Source of the DNA: Desulfovibrio sp. G11
GTDB lineage: Bacteria; Desulfobacterota; Desulfovibrionia; Desulfovibrionales; Desulfovibrionaceae
Direction: 5' to 3'
NCBI RefSeq assembly: GCF_900243745.1
Contig: NZ_LT984798.1
Coordinates: 2,102,501 to 2,166,500, forward strand
Length of the DNA: 64,000 nucleotides
How positions within the stretch are numbered: the first letter of the stretch is position 1; each line of letters opens with the position of its first letter. Below the pieces are notes generated by a model, which saw nothing but the letters and a program-made list of their open reading frames with translations, did not search any database and was not told the origin of the DNA. Positions 45,457 through 53,284 of the stretch are shown piece by piece. The translations under genes and the position numbers were made by a program.

Positions 45457-47022
45457 CTACCAGAGCCTGCTGTCAAAACCCATGAGAGGCATGACGTACT
45501 GCGTCCACAGAATGAGCATCAGTACGCAGGCCACAAGCTGGAACATGCCGAACTTGAACGATTCCCAACTGGTATACTGGTTTGTGAGATAGCTGATGTT
45601 GGCCGGTTTGGAGTTGAAATACAGCACGTAAACCTGGTTGATCAGAAAAGCCATGGGCAGGCAGAAGCCTATGACGTCCCATCCGAATTTTTTTGCCACG
45701 CTGATGATGATGGGAAAAAGCACGATGGTGCGGGCGGTCTTGCTTTCACTCACCAGGGTCGTCAGGGCAAAGAGCGATGCCAGCAGGGCGAATACTGCCA
45801 CCTTGGGCAGGGATGCCGCATCCCACGTGTCCAGCGAATAGTGCATCCACAGGCCCACAATGTCTGTTTTGTCCATAAGGCCGCCCAGCACGTAGGCCCC
45901 CCAGCTGAACATGAGCATGTGCCAGGGGATGTCTGCATCGTTCCATTTGATGACGCCGATGCGCGGCAGTTTGCACACGGCAGGCATAAGTACGGCAATG
46001 GCCCCCATAAGCGCGGTAACCTCGGCCCGGATGCCGTGGTAGCGGTCAGTGCCCCAGAGCAGCAGCACGGTCAGAAAAACGATGCCCGCGCGGATTTCCG
46101 CTGACGAAACCGGGCCAAGCTTGCCAAGTTCCTGTTGCAGGCGCTCGTGGCCCCCGGCCAGCCTGGGTTTGGAGTCTTCCTTGCGGATGGGGAATATCCA
46201 GCGGGTTCCTGTGTACCAGGCAAAGGCGCACTGGATGATGGAAAGGGGCAGAAGCGCCATGAGCCAGTCGCTGTAATAGACCTTGTAGCCCGCGTTTTCG
46301 AGCAGTTGCGCCGCCAGCAGGTTGGCGGCCGAGCCAGTGATGAAGGCGGAGGCGGAAACATTGTTTGCCAGCAGGTTCTGAAGCACCATGTTGCGGCCCA
46401 CATTATTGCGGCTTTCGCCACCGGTAGAGCCGTACATGGCCGAAATGACCATAAAGAGCGGAAGAAGCAGGGCTGTTTTTGCCGATGTGGCGCTGATGAA
46501 TGCGCCAAGAAGCAGGTTCAGCGCGATAAAGCAGGCCAGGATAAGCGTGACGTTATTGCCCATGGATAGAACGACATAAAGGCATATCCGCTTGGCAAGG
46601 CCCGTGACCACAAGGGCGCTGGCCATGATGAAACTTGCGATGTTGAGGATCATCACGGGTTCGCCCAGCATGGCAAAGGCCGGGCGCATTTTCATGACAC
46701 CGGTAAGTATGGTTGCCACGATAATCAGAAACGAAGTCAGATAGTTGGGTATGGCCTCGGAAAGCCAGAGAACAAGAGAAGAAACAAAGATGCCCAGCGC
46801 CGCATAGCAATGTTCCGGCGGAACTTTTGCCTGCTCTTCAAAAACGCCGATGGGACCGCACCATTGCAGGTAGAAATAAAGAAAGGAAATGATGCCCAGT
46901 GGAACGCCCGCAAACTTGATGCGGTCCATCCACACGCCGCCCTTGAGTTCCGGAAGTTTTTCAAGGGAGTAATTGCTGATATCCAAGGGGTCAAAGGCCT
47001 TGGTGCTTGCTGCTTGCGACAC
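45457..47022 (-). CDS. DASS-family (SLC13-type) anion transporter
   Basis: A 521-residue inner-membrane protein with about 12 hydrophobic segments. The two DASS re-entrant-loop motifs appear as FISATSAKTALLLPL with GSAANLLAAQL, and SESKTARTIVLFPI with NSKPANISYL. The family moves di/tricarboxylates, sulfate, phosphate or arsenate with Na+ or H+. In this operon the substrate may be an inorganic anion released by, or feeding, the CYTH/pyrophosphatase enzymes; sulfate or dicarboxylate is the alternative. Confidence 0.85.
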   Translation of the reverse strand: MSQAASTKAFDPLDISNYSLEKLPELKGGVWMDRIKFAGVPLGIISFLYFYLQWCGPIGVFEEQAKVPPEHCYAALGIFVSSLVLWLSEAIPNYLTSFLIIVATILTGVMKMRPAFAMLGEPVMILNIASFIMASALVVTGLAKRICLYVVLSMGNNVTLILACFIALNLLLGAFISATSAKTALLLPLFMVISAMYGSTGGESRNNVGRNMVLQNLLANNVSASAFITGSAANLLAAQLLENAGYKVYYSDWLMALLPLSIIQCAFAWYTGTRWIFPIRKEDSKPRLAGGHERLQQELGKLGPVSSAEIRAGIVFLTVLLLWGTDRYHGIRAEVTALMGAIAVLMPAVCKLPRIGVIKWNDADIPWHMLMFSWGAYVLGGLMDKTDIVGLWMHYSLDTWDAASLPKVAVFALLASLFALTTLVSESKTARTIVLFPIIISVAKKFGWDVIGFCLPMAFLINQVYVLYFNSKPANISYLTNQYTSWESFKFGMFQLVACVLMLILWTQYVMPLMGFDSRLW

Positions 47023-47042
47023 GTTGCCTCCTTGATCTGCGG

Positions 47043-47082
47043 CCTTCCCAAAGGCCTCGGGAGAGACGGGCCTTTGGGAAGG
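47043..47082 (-). other. 14-bp intercistronic stem-loop
   Basis: Bases 47043-47056 pair perfectly with 47069-47082 around a 12-base loop in the 108-base space before the transporter gene. No T-run. It could reduce read-through or stabilise part of the operon mRNA. Confidence 0.5.
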
Positions 47083-47130
47083 TGCTGAAACACCGCCGGG
47101 AAGTGAGAAACCGGCGGATGCTCCAGCAGA

Positions 47131-47769
47131 TTACTCCATACCTACAACACGGCGCGCGGCCTTGAGATAGTTGGTATTGGGAAGTTCGGCGATGCCCAGA
47201 GCCTCCACGGCCTTTTTCATGCCCGCGTAATTTTCACTTTCGCAGCAGGCCGATTCGAGCAGGGCGCCGTTAAACCAGACCTGGGCGTACTCGCAGATAA
47301 TGCCGTCGACCGTGAAGCCGTAGCGCATCTTTTCTACGCTTACCGCGGTCATGCCCGGGTGCTTGCGGACCATTTCGATAAACTCTTCAATATCGTACTG
47401 CTCTTTGGCAAGGGGCATGTCGACTTTGAGATGGGAAAGAATCAGCGCCAGGTCGGACTTGGGAACGGGGAACTGAAATTTGCCGCGTGGTTGAAAGATT
47501 TCGTATCCTTCAGGAGTTTCGCCCACCTTGGTCTTGATATCCAGCAGCCCGTCGCGCACCTTGACGTTGGCTTCGGTGGTATGCACTGAAAGAAAATATG
47601 TTTCAGCGGGCATTTTGCGGGCCTTGAAAAGCACCGCGCCGCAGTCCCACATTTTTTTTCTGACCGTGTCGATAATGCCGTGGCCAAAAACGCGGAATTC
47701 GGCGCGCGGAACGATTTTTTCGGCTTCAGCCGCAGAGGTGGATACGTTTTTAGCAAAGACGTCAGCCAT
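47131..47769 (-). CDS. Divergent cytoplasmic CYTH-like protein
   Basis: A 212-residue protein without a signal peptide. CYTH-like landmarks: RAEFRVFG (E24, R26), AETYFLS at 55-61, NVKVRDGLLDIK at 68-79, and near the end CEYAQVWFNG with ESACCES and NTNYLKAAR, resembling the E-x-E strand and the C-terminal LGIxNxSY segment of CYTH proteins. The full set of tunnel acids and bases is not present. It starts 14 bases after the canonical CYTH gene stop, so both are co-expressed. Confidence 0.6.
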   Translation of the reverse strand: MADVFAKNVSTSAAEAEKIVPRAEFRVFGHGIIDTVRKKMWDCGAVLFKARKMPAETYFLSVHTTEANVKVRDGLLDIKTKVGETPEGYEIFQPRGKFQFPVPKSDLALILSHLKVDMPLAKEQYDIEEFIEMVRKHPGMTAVSVEKMRYGFTVDGIICEYAQVWFNGALLESACCESENYAGMKKAVEALGIAELPNTNYLKAARRVVGME

Positions 47770-47783
47770 GAAGATTCTCCTGC

Positions 47784-48248
47784 CTACCAGCGGGTAAAGG
47801 GATGTTTGATAAGGTTGGAGTTGAAGTAACGGGGATCGCCGGTTACTTCTTCACCGATCCAGTCGGGTTTGCCGAACTGCTGGTCTTCGCTGGTCAGCTC
47901 GATTTCAGCCACAATAAGCCCCTGGTTGTCGCCAAAAAATTCGTCGATTTCCCAGGTAAATTCGCCCTGCCTGATTTTGTAGCGCTTTTTTTCGATCAGT
48001 GGCTTTTCGGCCAGGTCGTCCAGAAGAGCATTGCAGTCAGCAAAGGGAATTTCATACTCATACTCGGCCCTGGTGGCGCCCACCGTGATACCCTTGATGG
48101 TCAGAAAGGCCTTGTCGCCCACGGTGCGTACGCGCACGGTGCGTTCCTTGGCGCTGTTGAGGTAACCCTGGCGGTACATGGTGCCCTCGGCAAGAGCGCG
48201 CCATGCTTCTCCCTTTATGAGGAACTTGCGTTCAATTTCTTTAGCCAC
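47784..48248 (-). CDS. CYTH-domain protein, probable inorganic triphosphatase
   Basis: A 154-residue single-domain protein with the canonical features: EIERKFL (E4, E6, K8), VRVR (R39, R41), LTIKG (K52), EYEYEIP (E62, E64, E66), KKRYKI, WEIDEF and AEIEL. These are the acidic and basic rings of the triphosphate tunnel. Short bacterial CYTH proteins of this size (for example those from Nitrosomonas and Clostridium) hydrolyse tripolyphosphate to PPi and Pi with Mg2+ or Mn2+. It is first in the minus-strand operon; AAGGAGAACG precedes the start. Confidence 0.88.
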   Translation of the reverse strand: MAKEIERKFLIKGEAWRALAEGTMYRQGYLNSAKERTVRVRTVGDKAFLTIKGITVGATRAEYEYEIPFADCNALLDDLAEKPLIEKKRYKIRQGEFTWEIDEFFGDNQGLIVAEIELTSEDQQFGKPDWIGEEVTGDPRYFNSNLIKHPFTRW

Positions 48249-48490
48249 TGTCGTTCTCCTTGGATTTCATAAAAACGTCCCGTTGACGTTTGTGCTAACG
48301 TATCGCTGGCGGGCAAAAGTTAAAAATCAGAAGTGCCTGCATTGTCCATAAGCTATACTTATGGATCGCGCGTGTGCGCGGTTTTGCATAAGATGCTCTT
48401 ATGCGTTGCATCCACCGATTTTATTGTACAGGGGCGTGGTGCGTGTGGCATGGTTACGCCAAATAATTTCAGTAGCCGCAAGGAGTTCCT
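48249..48490. promoter_or_regulatory. Divergent promoter region of the CYTH gene group
   Basis: 242 bases separate the minus-strand CYTH operon from the plus-strand exported paralogue. A GCTATACTTATGGAT stretch lies at 48352-48366, but no spaced -35/-10 pair is convincing. The layout itself suggests shared regulation. Confidence 0.4.
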
Positions 48491-49426
48491 ATGTACAGAC
48501 TGACAACTCTGCTGGTAATGGGGCTTTTGCTTTCCGCATCTATGGCGCTGGCTGCCGGGCCGGGCCATTATGAAAAAAATGTGGCGGCCTGGAAGCCCCA
48601 CGGGGCCGTGAACGGCCTTGAGTACAAAATGGCCCTGAACCCCGCCCTGTTTAATACGGACAAGGCCAAGGCATCGTTTAAAAAACTCTGGGATGCCCTG
48701 TCTGCCGCAGCTTCAAAAAACGGTTTCGTGCTGATAAAATCGGAAAAAGACAAATTACGCCTGCGTGCAAGAAGCTATTATGACACGGAAAATCTCGCCC
48801 TGCGCGATGCGGGCTTTGTGGTGCGGATTACCACCAACCACAAGAAGGACGGCAGCGCCAAAGACGGCAGAAGACTGACCGTAAAAACATCCGGCAAGGA
48901 TCCTGCCTTTATTCTGGGCACGCCGCTGGACCCGGTGGGCATCAAGGGCGAGATCGCCGCTGAAGACCACCCGTATCTTGACACCCAGGGTACTATGGGC
49001 AGCCGTCTGGAAAAAAGCGTGAACATACGCGGCGAAGAGCATACCTTCGGCGATCTCGACCGGCCGCAGTTGCAGCAGTTTTCTCGTTTCGTGCCAGCGC
49101 TGGCCAGGAGCGGGCTGGCCCCTGAAACACCCCTTAAACCCGTAACTGTCTGCACCTATTCTGCCAAGATGGGGTTTGTGGATCTGGCCGGAGTTGAGGC
49201 GGAGATAACCTTCGAGGCATGGACGCAGCATTGGGGCGGAGAGCCGATTGCGCTGGAAGTTTCTGTGGGCATTGAAGATCAGGATTACTATGCCATTCCC
49301 AAGGTTGTGGCCGCCGGGGACGAGTTTTACCGCAAGGTGCTCGTGCAGGGGCTTGCCCACATGAAGCTGCCTGATGGCGGCCAGTTCGGCGGTTCCAAGC
49401 TCAAGGTGCTACGGGATATGCAGTAA
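48491..49426 (+). CDS. Exported CYTH-like protein, paralogue 2
   Basis: A 311-residue protein with a signal peptide (MYRLTTLLVMGLLLSASMAL-AAG). Landmarks fall at nearly the same positions as in paralogue 1: GLEYKMAL (E44, K46), YYDTENL (96-102), GFVVRITT (R112), LTVKTS (K132), and the C-terminal GSKLKVLRDM. It is divergent from the operon containing paralogue 1. AAGGAG precedes the start. The mature protein would lie in the periplasm. Enzymatic activity is unproven and some CYTH tunnel residues are substituted. Confidence 0.68.
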   Translation: MYRLTTLLVMGLLLSASMALAAGPGHYEKNVAAWKPHGAVNGLEYKMALNPALFNTDKAKASFKKLWDALSAAASKNGFVLIKSEKDKLRLRARSYYDTENLALRDAGFVVRITTNHKKDGSAKDGRRLTVKTSGKDPAFILGTPLDPVGIKGEIAAEDHPYLDTQGTMGSRLEKSVNIRGEEHTFGDLDRPQLQQFSRFVPALARSGLAPETPLKPVTVCTYSAKMGFVDLAGVEAEITFEAWTQHWGGEPIALEVSVGIEDQDYYAIPKVVAAGDEFYRKVLVQGLAHMKLPDGGQFGGSKLKVLRDMQ

Positions 49427-49455
49427 GCGCCTGTCGGCCGGGCGAGCTTCGGGGC

Positions 49456-49493
49456 CAATGTAAAAAGCGGGGTAGTCCCCGCTTTTTACATTG
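49456..49493. terminator. Bidirectional intrinsic terminator
   Basis: A 17-bp perfect stem (49456-49472 / 49477-49493, loop TAGT) with five A on one side and five T on the other, between convergent genes ending at 49426 and 49622. Confidence 0.88.
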
Positions 49494-49621
49494 TGGCAGA
49501 TGGCCGGATGTTTTTCTTTGGGCCGTAGCCTTTGTGGCTTTGGCCGCGTTGCAAGAGGGCCGCCGCGTACCGGAATTTTCAGGCTGCGGGGCGCGCTGTC
49601 TTTTGTTGCAGACTGTCGCTG

Positions 49622-50290
49622 TTACCTGGATGCACCTTGCGTTGCGGGAAGTTTTCCGCTTGCCTTCAGCAGCTCCACGATCAGGCCCAGAGCCTGTTTG
49701 CCTTCGTCGCTGCGCAGCGCTCCGGCCAGACCCAATATGCCTGTCGGCTTTACATTGGATGTATCGATCACGCTCATGAGGTCGATCAGCGAGTTTATCT
49801 TGCTTTGCAATCCGGGATCGGCAAGGCGCTGCAGCAGGCCGATGGCAAAGGTGAGACCTTCTCCTGTTTTTGCAATGTCTTCAGGACTCAGGGCGTCCAG
49901 CATGTTTCCGCCCGCGTTTTTGAGGGCAGAAGCTTTGGCGAACACGCCGTCCTGTTCCCATTGGCCCATTTTCTCGACGATATGCGGAAATGTCGGGCCA
50001 AGTGCCGGGTGAAGGACATGCCACAGGTCGGTGGCATTTTCCAGCTGATCAAGCAGCCACGTAATCCTGGGGACAGTCAGCAGTCCCTTTCTGACCAGGT
50101 CCAGTATGTCATCAAGCGTGACCCGGCCATTGAGGCTTTCCAGCTCTTCAACTGCAAGGCGGAACGCATGATTGCCGATGGGCGTGAGCTGTTCGATGAG
50201 CATGCTGCTGTTTTCTTTGGCAGCTTGAAGGTCAGTAAGCCTGTCTTCAATGGCATTCAGCCGTTCGAGAATTTTTTCTTCAGGTGTCAT
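49622..50290 (-). CDS. DUF1641 (COG2427) protein, SQR partner
   Basis: A 222-residue helical protein. The opening TPEEKILERLNAIEDRL forms a short coiled coil; the GLAGALRSDEGKQALG segment near residue 195 is the DUF1641 signature. Members are regularly encoded next to sulfide:quinone-reductase-like flavoproteins or formate dehydrogenases, as here, 13 bases downstream of the flavoprotein gene. Probably a membrane-peripheral accessory subunit. Confidence 0.82.
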   Translation of the reverse strand: MTPEEKILERLNAIEDRLTDLQAAKENSSMLIEQLTPIGNHAFRLAVEELESLNGRVTLDDILDLVRKGLLTVPRITWLLDQLENATDLWHVLHPALGPTFPHIVEKMGQWEQDGVFAKASALKNAGGNMLDALSPEDIAKTGEGLTFAIGLLQRLADPGLQSKINSLIDLMSVIDTSNVKPTGILGLAGALRSDEGKQALGLIVELLKASGKLPATQGASR

Positions 50291-50303
50291 AGCGTCCCCC
50301 AGC

Positions 50304-51545
50304 CTACTTGTTTCTCAGCAAGGAGGTGTCTTTGCCTGCAAGATACATGTTGGGTTCAAACGGCAGCTCGTGGCCCTTCAGCATAAGGTTGTAATATACC
50401 CACTTGAACATGAGTTTGCCCCAGTAGTTTATGTGGCTTTCGCCCAGCAGTTCAAACGGGCCAACCCCGGGGAGCGGGAACATGCCCGGCAGCGGCTCGA
50501 TGGCATAACTGAAGTCAATGAGCGACGCCTTTTCAAAGCCCGTAACAATAAAGCAGTTGGTGTGCCCGTCAAACTTGTAGTAGTTGTCTGTGCCTTCAAT
50601 GTCGGACATCATGTTCTGGGCGATGACATCCACTTCAAAGTGGGCCACAGAGCCTGCCTTGGAGGCCGGAACGTTGGTGGCATCGCCAATGATGTACATG
50701 TTTTCAAATTTCTTTGCCCGCAACAGTTCCTTGTCCGTATCAACGTAGCCGGTCACGTCGGACACTTCGGACTCAATAAGAAATTCCTGGCCCAGGTTGG
50801 GGGGAATGGTCACCAGCAGGTCATAGTTGATTTCGTCGCCGGTGACCGAGGTGATAACAGAGCGGTCGGCTTCAACGCTGTCCACAGTCCAGTTGGTGGT
50901 GACCTTGATGCCCTTTTGCTCGCAAAGCGCGCCAAGGATGTTGTTTGCCACAGGTTTGGTAAATGCGCCCGTAAGGGGAGTGACAAGCTCAATTTCCACG
51001 TTGTCACGCACGCCCATTTTCTGCAGATACCAGTCAGCCATGTACACAAATTCCAGCGGCGCGACAGGACACTTGATGGGCGTTTCGCAAATATGAAGAA
51101 CCAGTCTTCCCTTTTTGAAATGCTTCATCTTGCCGTAAAGGGCTTCTGCACCGTCATGGGTGTAGAAATTGTGGATTTTGCCGCCCCAGTCATCCAGAAG
51201 GCCGGGCACTTCATCGGGGGCAATTCTTGCGCCTGTTGCAATGATGATCCAGTCGTAGGTGTGCGTGCTGTTTTTGCATTCAACCTTACGGGCGATGGGA
51301 TCAAGGGAATTGATGGTGTCGATGACAAAATTGACGCCGCGGCTGATGAAATCTTTTTTGGGGCGAACGCAGCCCTGCGGCGTGTCTACACCAAACGGAA
51401 CCAGCAGCCAGCCCGGCTGATAATGATGGACAGGGTCTCTATCTATAAGAGTGATTTGCCACTCTCTTTCGCTTAACAGTTTTCTCATCTTCGTGGCTAT
51501 CATGGTTCCACCAGCGCCAGCACCAAGAATAAGCAATTTTTTCAT
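50304..51545 (-). CDS. Sulfide:quinone-oxidoreductase-like flavoprotein
   Basis: A 413-residue FAD enzyme. The FAD-binding GxGxxG is LILGAGAGGTMIA at the N-terminus; ATGARIAPDEVPG and IIGDATNVPASKAGSVAHFE follow. Two cysteines fall where SQRs carry their redox pair: KCPVAPLE (near residue 160) and HTNCFIVTGF (near residue 345). The C-terminal amphipathic region could bind the membrane. SQR oxidises sulfide and passes electrons to quinone; in a sulfide-producing organism a sulfide-detoxifying or reverse role is possible. Subtype is not resolved. Confidence 0.82.
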   Translation of the reverse strand: MKKLLILGAGAGGTMIATKMRKLLSEREWQITLIDRDPVHHYQPGWLLVPFGVDTPQGCVRPKKDFISRGVNFVIDTINSLDPIARKVECKNSTHTYDWIIIATGARIAPDEVPGLLDDWGGKIHNFYTHDGAEALYGKMKHFKKGRLVLHICETPIKCPVAPLEFVYMADWYLQKMGVRDNVEIELVTPLTGAFTKPVANNILGALCEQKGIKVTTNWTVDSVEADRSVITSVTGDEINYDLLVTIPPNLGQEFLIESEVSDVTGYVDTDKELLRAKKFENMYIIGDATNVPASKAGSVAHFEVDVIAQNMMSDIEGTDNYYKFDGHTNCFIVTGFEKASLIDFSYAIEPLPGMFPLPGVGPFELLGESHINYWGKLMFKWVYYNLMLKGHELPFEPNMYLAGKDTSLLRNK

Positions 51546-51898
51546 CTAGTTGACTCCAATTGAGATATAGAGCGGTTTGTCTTGAACAAGCCTCACCCAC
51601 TATGGATGACCGATATTGGCACGGCGGATATCCTAGTTGTGGGGTATTATTTTCGTCCTAGCATAAAAATTTTTAATGTGCACCATATAAATCAATTAAA
51701 CCAGTAAAGTATGCTTTAATTAATACCAAATTAGTATGTTTATAAAAAGGCATTCAGTCCTCCCGCTACAAGACTGCCCGGCAAGTATAAGGGGAACCGG
51801 GGTGCTCGGTGCGCGTAAATTGCAAAGACCGTACACGCGGCGGATTACCCTAAAAGTCGGTTGGGGCATGCGGGCAACTGTAAAAGCATCGCAAATGA

Positions 51899-51935
51899 AA
51901 AAGGCATTGCCGTCCTTTGGACGGCAATGCCTTTT
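51899..51935 (-). terminator. Terminator behind the tRNA-Pro remnant
   Basis: A 17-bp perfect stem (51899-51915 / 51919-51935, loop TTT) with a T-run on the minus strand. It lies just past the CCA end of the tRNA-Pro 3' fragment, so it looks like the original terminator of that gene. Confidence 0.8.
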
Positions 51936-51938
51936 AAA

Positions 51939-51985
51939 TCTGGTCGGAGCGAAAGGATTCGAACCTTCGACCCCCTGCTCCCAAA
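51939..51985 (-). pseudogene. 3' half of tRNA-Pro(UGG): att copy 1
   Basis: Read on the minus strand, this gives an anticodon loop TTTGGGA (anticodon TGG), the variable region, a normal T-arm GGTTCGAATCC and the acceptor strand ending CTCCGACCA. Everything 5' of the anticodon loop is missing and replaced by AT-rich DNA. The same 47 bases recur at 54697-54743. This is the tRNA end displaced by an integrating element. Confidence 0.82.
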
Positions 51986-52106
51986 ATGTCGGCCTTATTT
52001 GTAATTATTACAAATAGTTATATATAATTCATACGCTCATGCAAGTTCATGTGTCGCGTATTAATCTTACCACATACACATTGGCGTTTTACTTTTTGGA
52101 CTCATC

Positions 52107-52475
52107 TCAGTTGTGTGGTGTCGATTTGTTTTGGACCGAGGGCATCAACCGCTTTCGGAGCATGCTGCTTATACTTCTCTGGGCGCGGGTCACCAGCATT
52201 ATCCAGACCGTTTTCTCGGCCTTCAGCGGCAGATACACCATGCGAAAACCTTTGATGTGTATCTCTTTGTATTCTCTGGAGACCTGGAGCAATTCCGGCA
52301 CGAGATGCCCTCGCATGGGCAGCGTTTTCAAGCGTTGTCCTGCGTCTTTGCGAATTATATCAGTCAATTCCCGCGCGGTTACGGAACCTTCATTAACGAG
52401 GATGTAACGGATGATTTCAGCGAAGTCTTCCAAGGCTCCTTCAGTCCAGCGCACGCTCCAGGCATCATTCCCCAT
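52107..52475 (-). CDS. ParE/RelE-superfamily toxin
   Basis: About 122 residues starting MGNDAWSVRW. The pattern VRWTEGALEDFAEIIRYI, a PMRGHLVPEL segment, REYKEIHIKGFRMVY and the final IMLVTRAQR matches RelE/ParE toxins (R..Y..R-Y and the L-P-x-x-G-R-x-V-P-E core). The ORF overlaps the antitoxin stop by 11 bases. It is the second gene of a type II toxin-antitoxin pair; target (mRNA or gyrase) cannot be told. The C-terminal extension of ~15 residues is unusual. Confidence 0.85.
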   Translation of the reverse strand: MGNDAWSVRWTEGALEDFAEIIRYILVNEGSVTARELTDIIRKDAGQRLKTLPMRGHLVPELLQVSREYKEIHIKGFRMVYLPLKAEKTVWIMLVTRAQRSISSMLRKRLMPSVQNKSTPHN

Positions 52476-52746
52476 TTTGCGCCTCAATCATGGCGTCAAT
52501 CTGATCCATTCCCTCGTCAAAATCTACCGTCCGTTCATTTTTTACTTCATCAAGCCGCAGGGCAAGCAATTGGAGCATGGCGAGGCTTTCTTGAGTGCTC
52601 TCCCATTCTTCCGGGCTGACCACAACAGCGGCGGCTTTTCCATTCTGCGTCAGGATAAGTGGATTCCCGGTCTCCCTGACTTTTTTCACCATTGTGGTGG
52701 CATTGGCCCTGAAATGGCTCAACGACTGTATATCCTGAGTATTCAT
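52465..52746 (-). CDS. Phd/YefM-family antitoxin
   Basis: A 93-residue antitoxin. The N-terminal DNA-binding part contains FRANATTMVKKVRETGNPLILTQNGKAAAVVVSPEEWE in pieces, the standard Phd/YefM dimerisation and DNA-binding region. The acidic C-terminal tail (FDEGMDQIDAMIEAQNGE) would wrap the toxin. It precedes and overlaps the toxin gene, the usual order, and should autoregulate the pair. Confidence 0.88.
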   Translation of the reverse strand: MNTQDIQSLSHFRANATTMVKKVRETGNPLILTQNGKAAAVVVSPEEWESTQESLAMLQLLALRLDEVKNERTVDFDEGMDQIDAMIEAQNGE

Positions 52747-52940
52747 AAAACCCGTCCATGCTGAATTGTGTATTTAATTTAGAATAACCACCGCCAGAAT
52801 GCAGGTCAAGCCCGCATTGTTTCCCTTGCTGTAAAAATCATTGTCCTGGTTAAGGATGCGAAATGTGTCAGTTGAAATGGATTTTCTATTGCCGAAGAAC
52901 TTTAAAATGCAACTGATCGGTGGATAGAAAGGAGAAGGGT

Positions 52941-53234
52941 ATGATCCGCAGTATTGAAGGAATGGCAGTTGGTATGTTGCAGAGCAGTGTGGCTGGTAGC
53001 GCCGTCCATAAAGAGACAAACTTACCCGATGCTTCCAGTACTCCAAAAACAGGGGACATAGTTGATCTCAGCACTCCGATCCTCTTAACAAATGAAGAAG
53101 TTCAAGAAGCACTGGTAACGGTAGAGGAAAGCGTCAGCGCAAGTCCTACCGAGGCGTTGTCTGTTCATCAAGGGCTGGATTTGAACAGGGTGATGCCCTG
53201 CTGGATGGTATATTGTAAACCTCCCCTAAAATAG
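52941..53234 (+). pseudogene. Small ORF ended by the IS3-family insertion
   Basis: Starts MIRSIEGMAVGMLQSS behind AAAGGAG. About 85 residues are its own; the final codons come from the IS left end (from 53214). The sequence around DIVDLSTPILLTNEEV and LSVHQGLDLNRVM resembles small Desulfovibrio proteins I recall as ending in RVMALL; restoring one base at about 53191-53196 would give that ending and a stop at the IS junction. Function unknown. Confidence 0.45.
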
Positions 53235-53284
53235 GACCAGCGCATGGTAGAGATTTCTGGCAAACTGCCCTCAAGGAGACGGCA

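Larger units (their letters stand above)
51546..52106. other. Non-coding boundary between chromosome and mobile region
   Basis: 561 bases. 51546-51900 is the AT-rich upstream region of the flavoprotein gene with no clear gene; 51899-51985 is the terminator and tRNA fragment; right of it, at 51998-52014, is a 17-base perfect palindrome TTTGTAATTATTACAAA; the rest shows nothing. Confidence 0.6.

Noticed and set aside
51546..51640. Riboswitch or leader of the SQR-like gene
   Set aside because: No conserved riboswitch core or terminator hairpin is visible.
51939..51985. A functional tRNA-Pro gene
   Set aside because: Only the 3' half is present; the D-arm, 5' acceptor strand and 5' anticodon strand are missing. 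The same holds at 54697-54743, which has the full anticodon arm but no 5' half.
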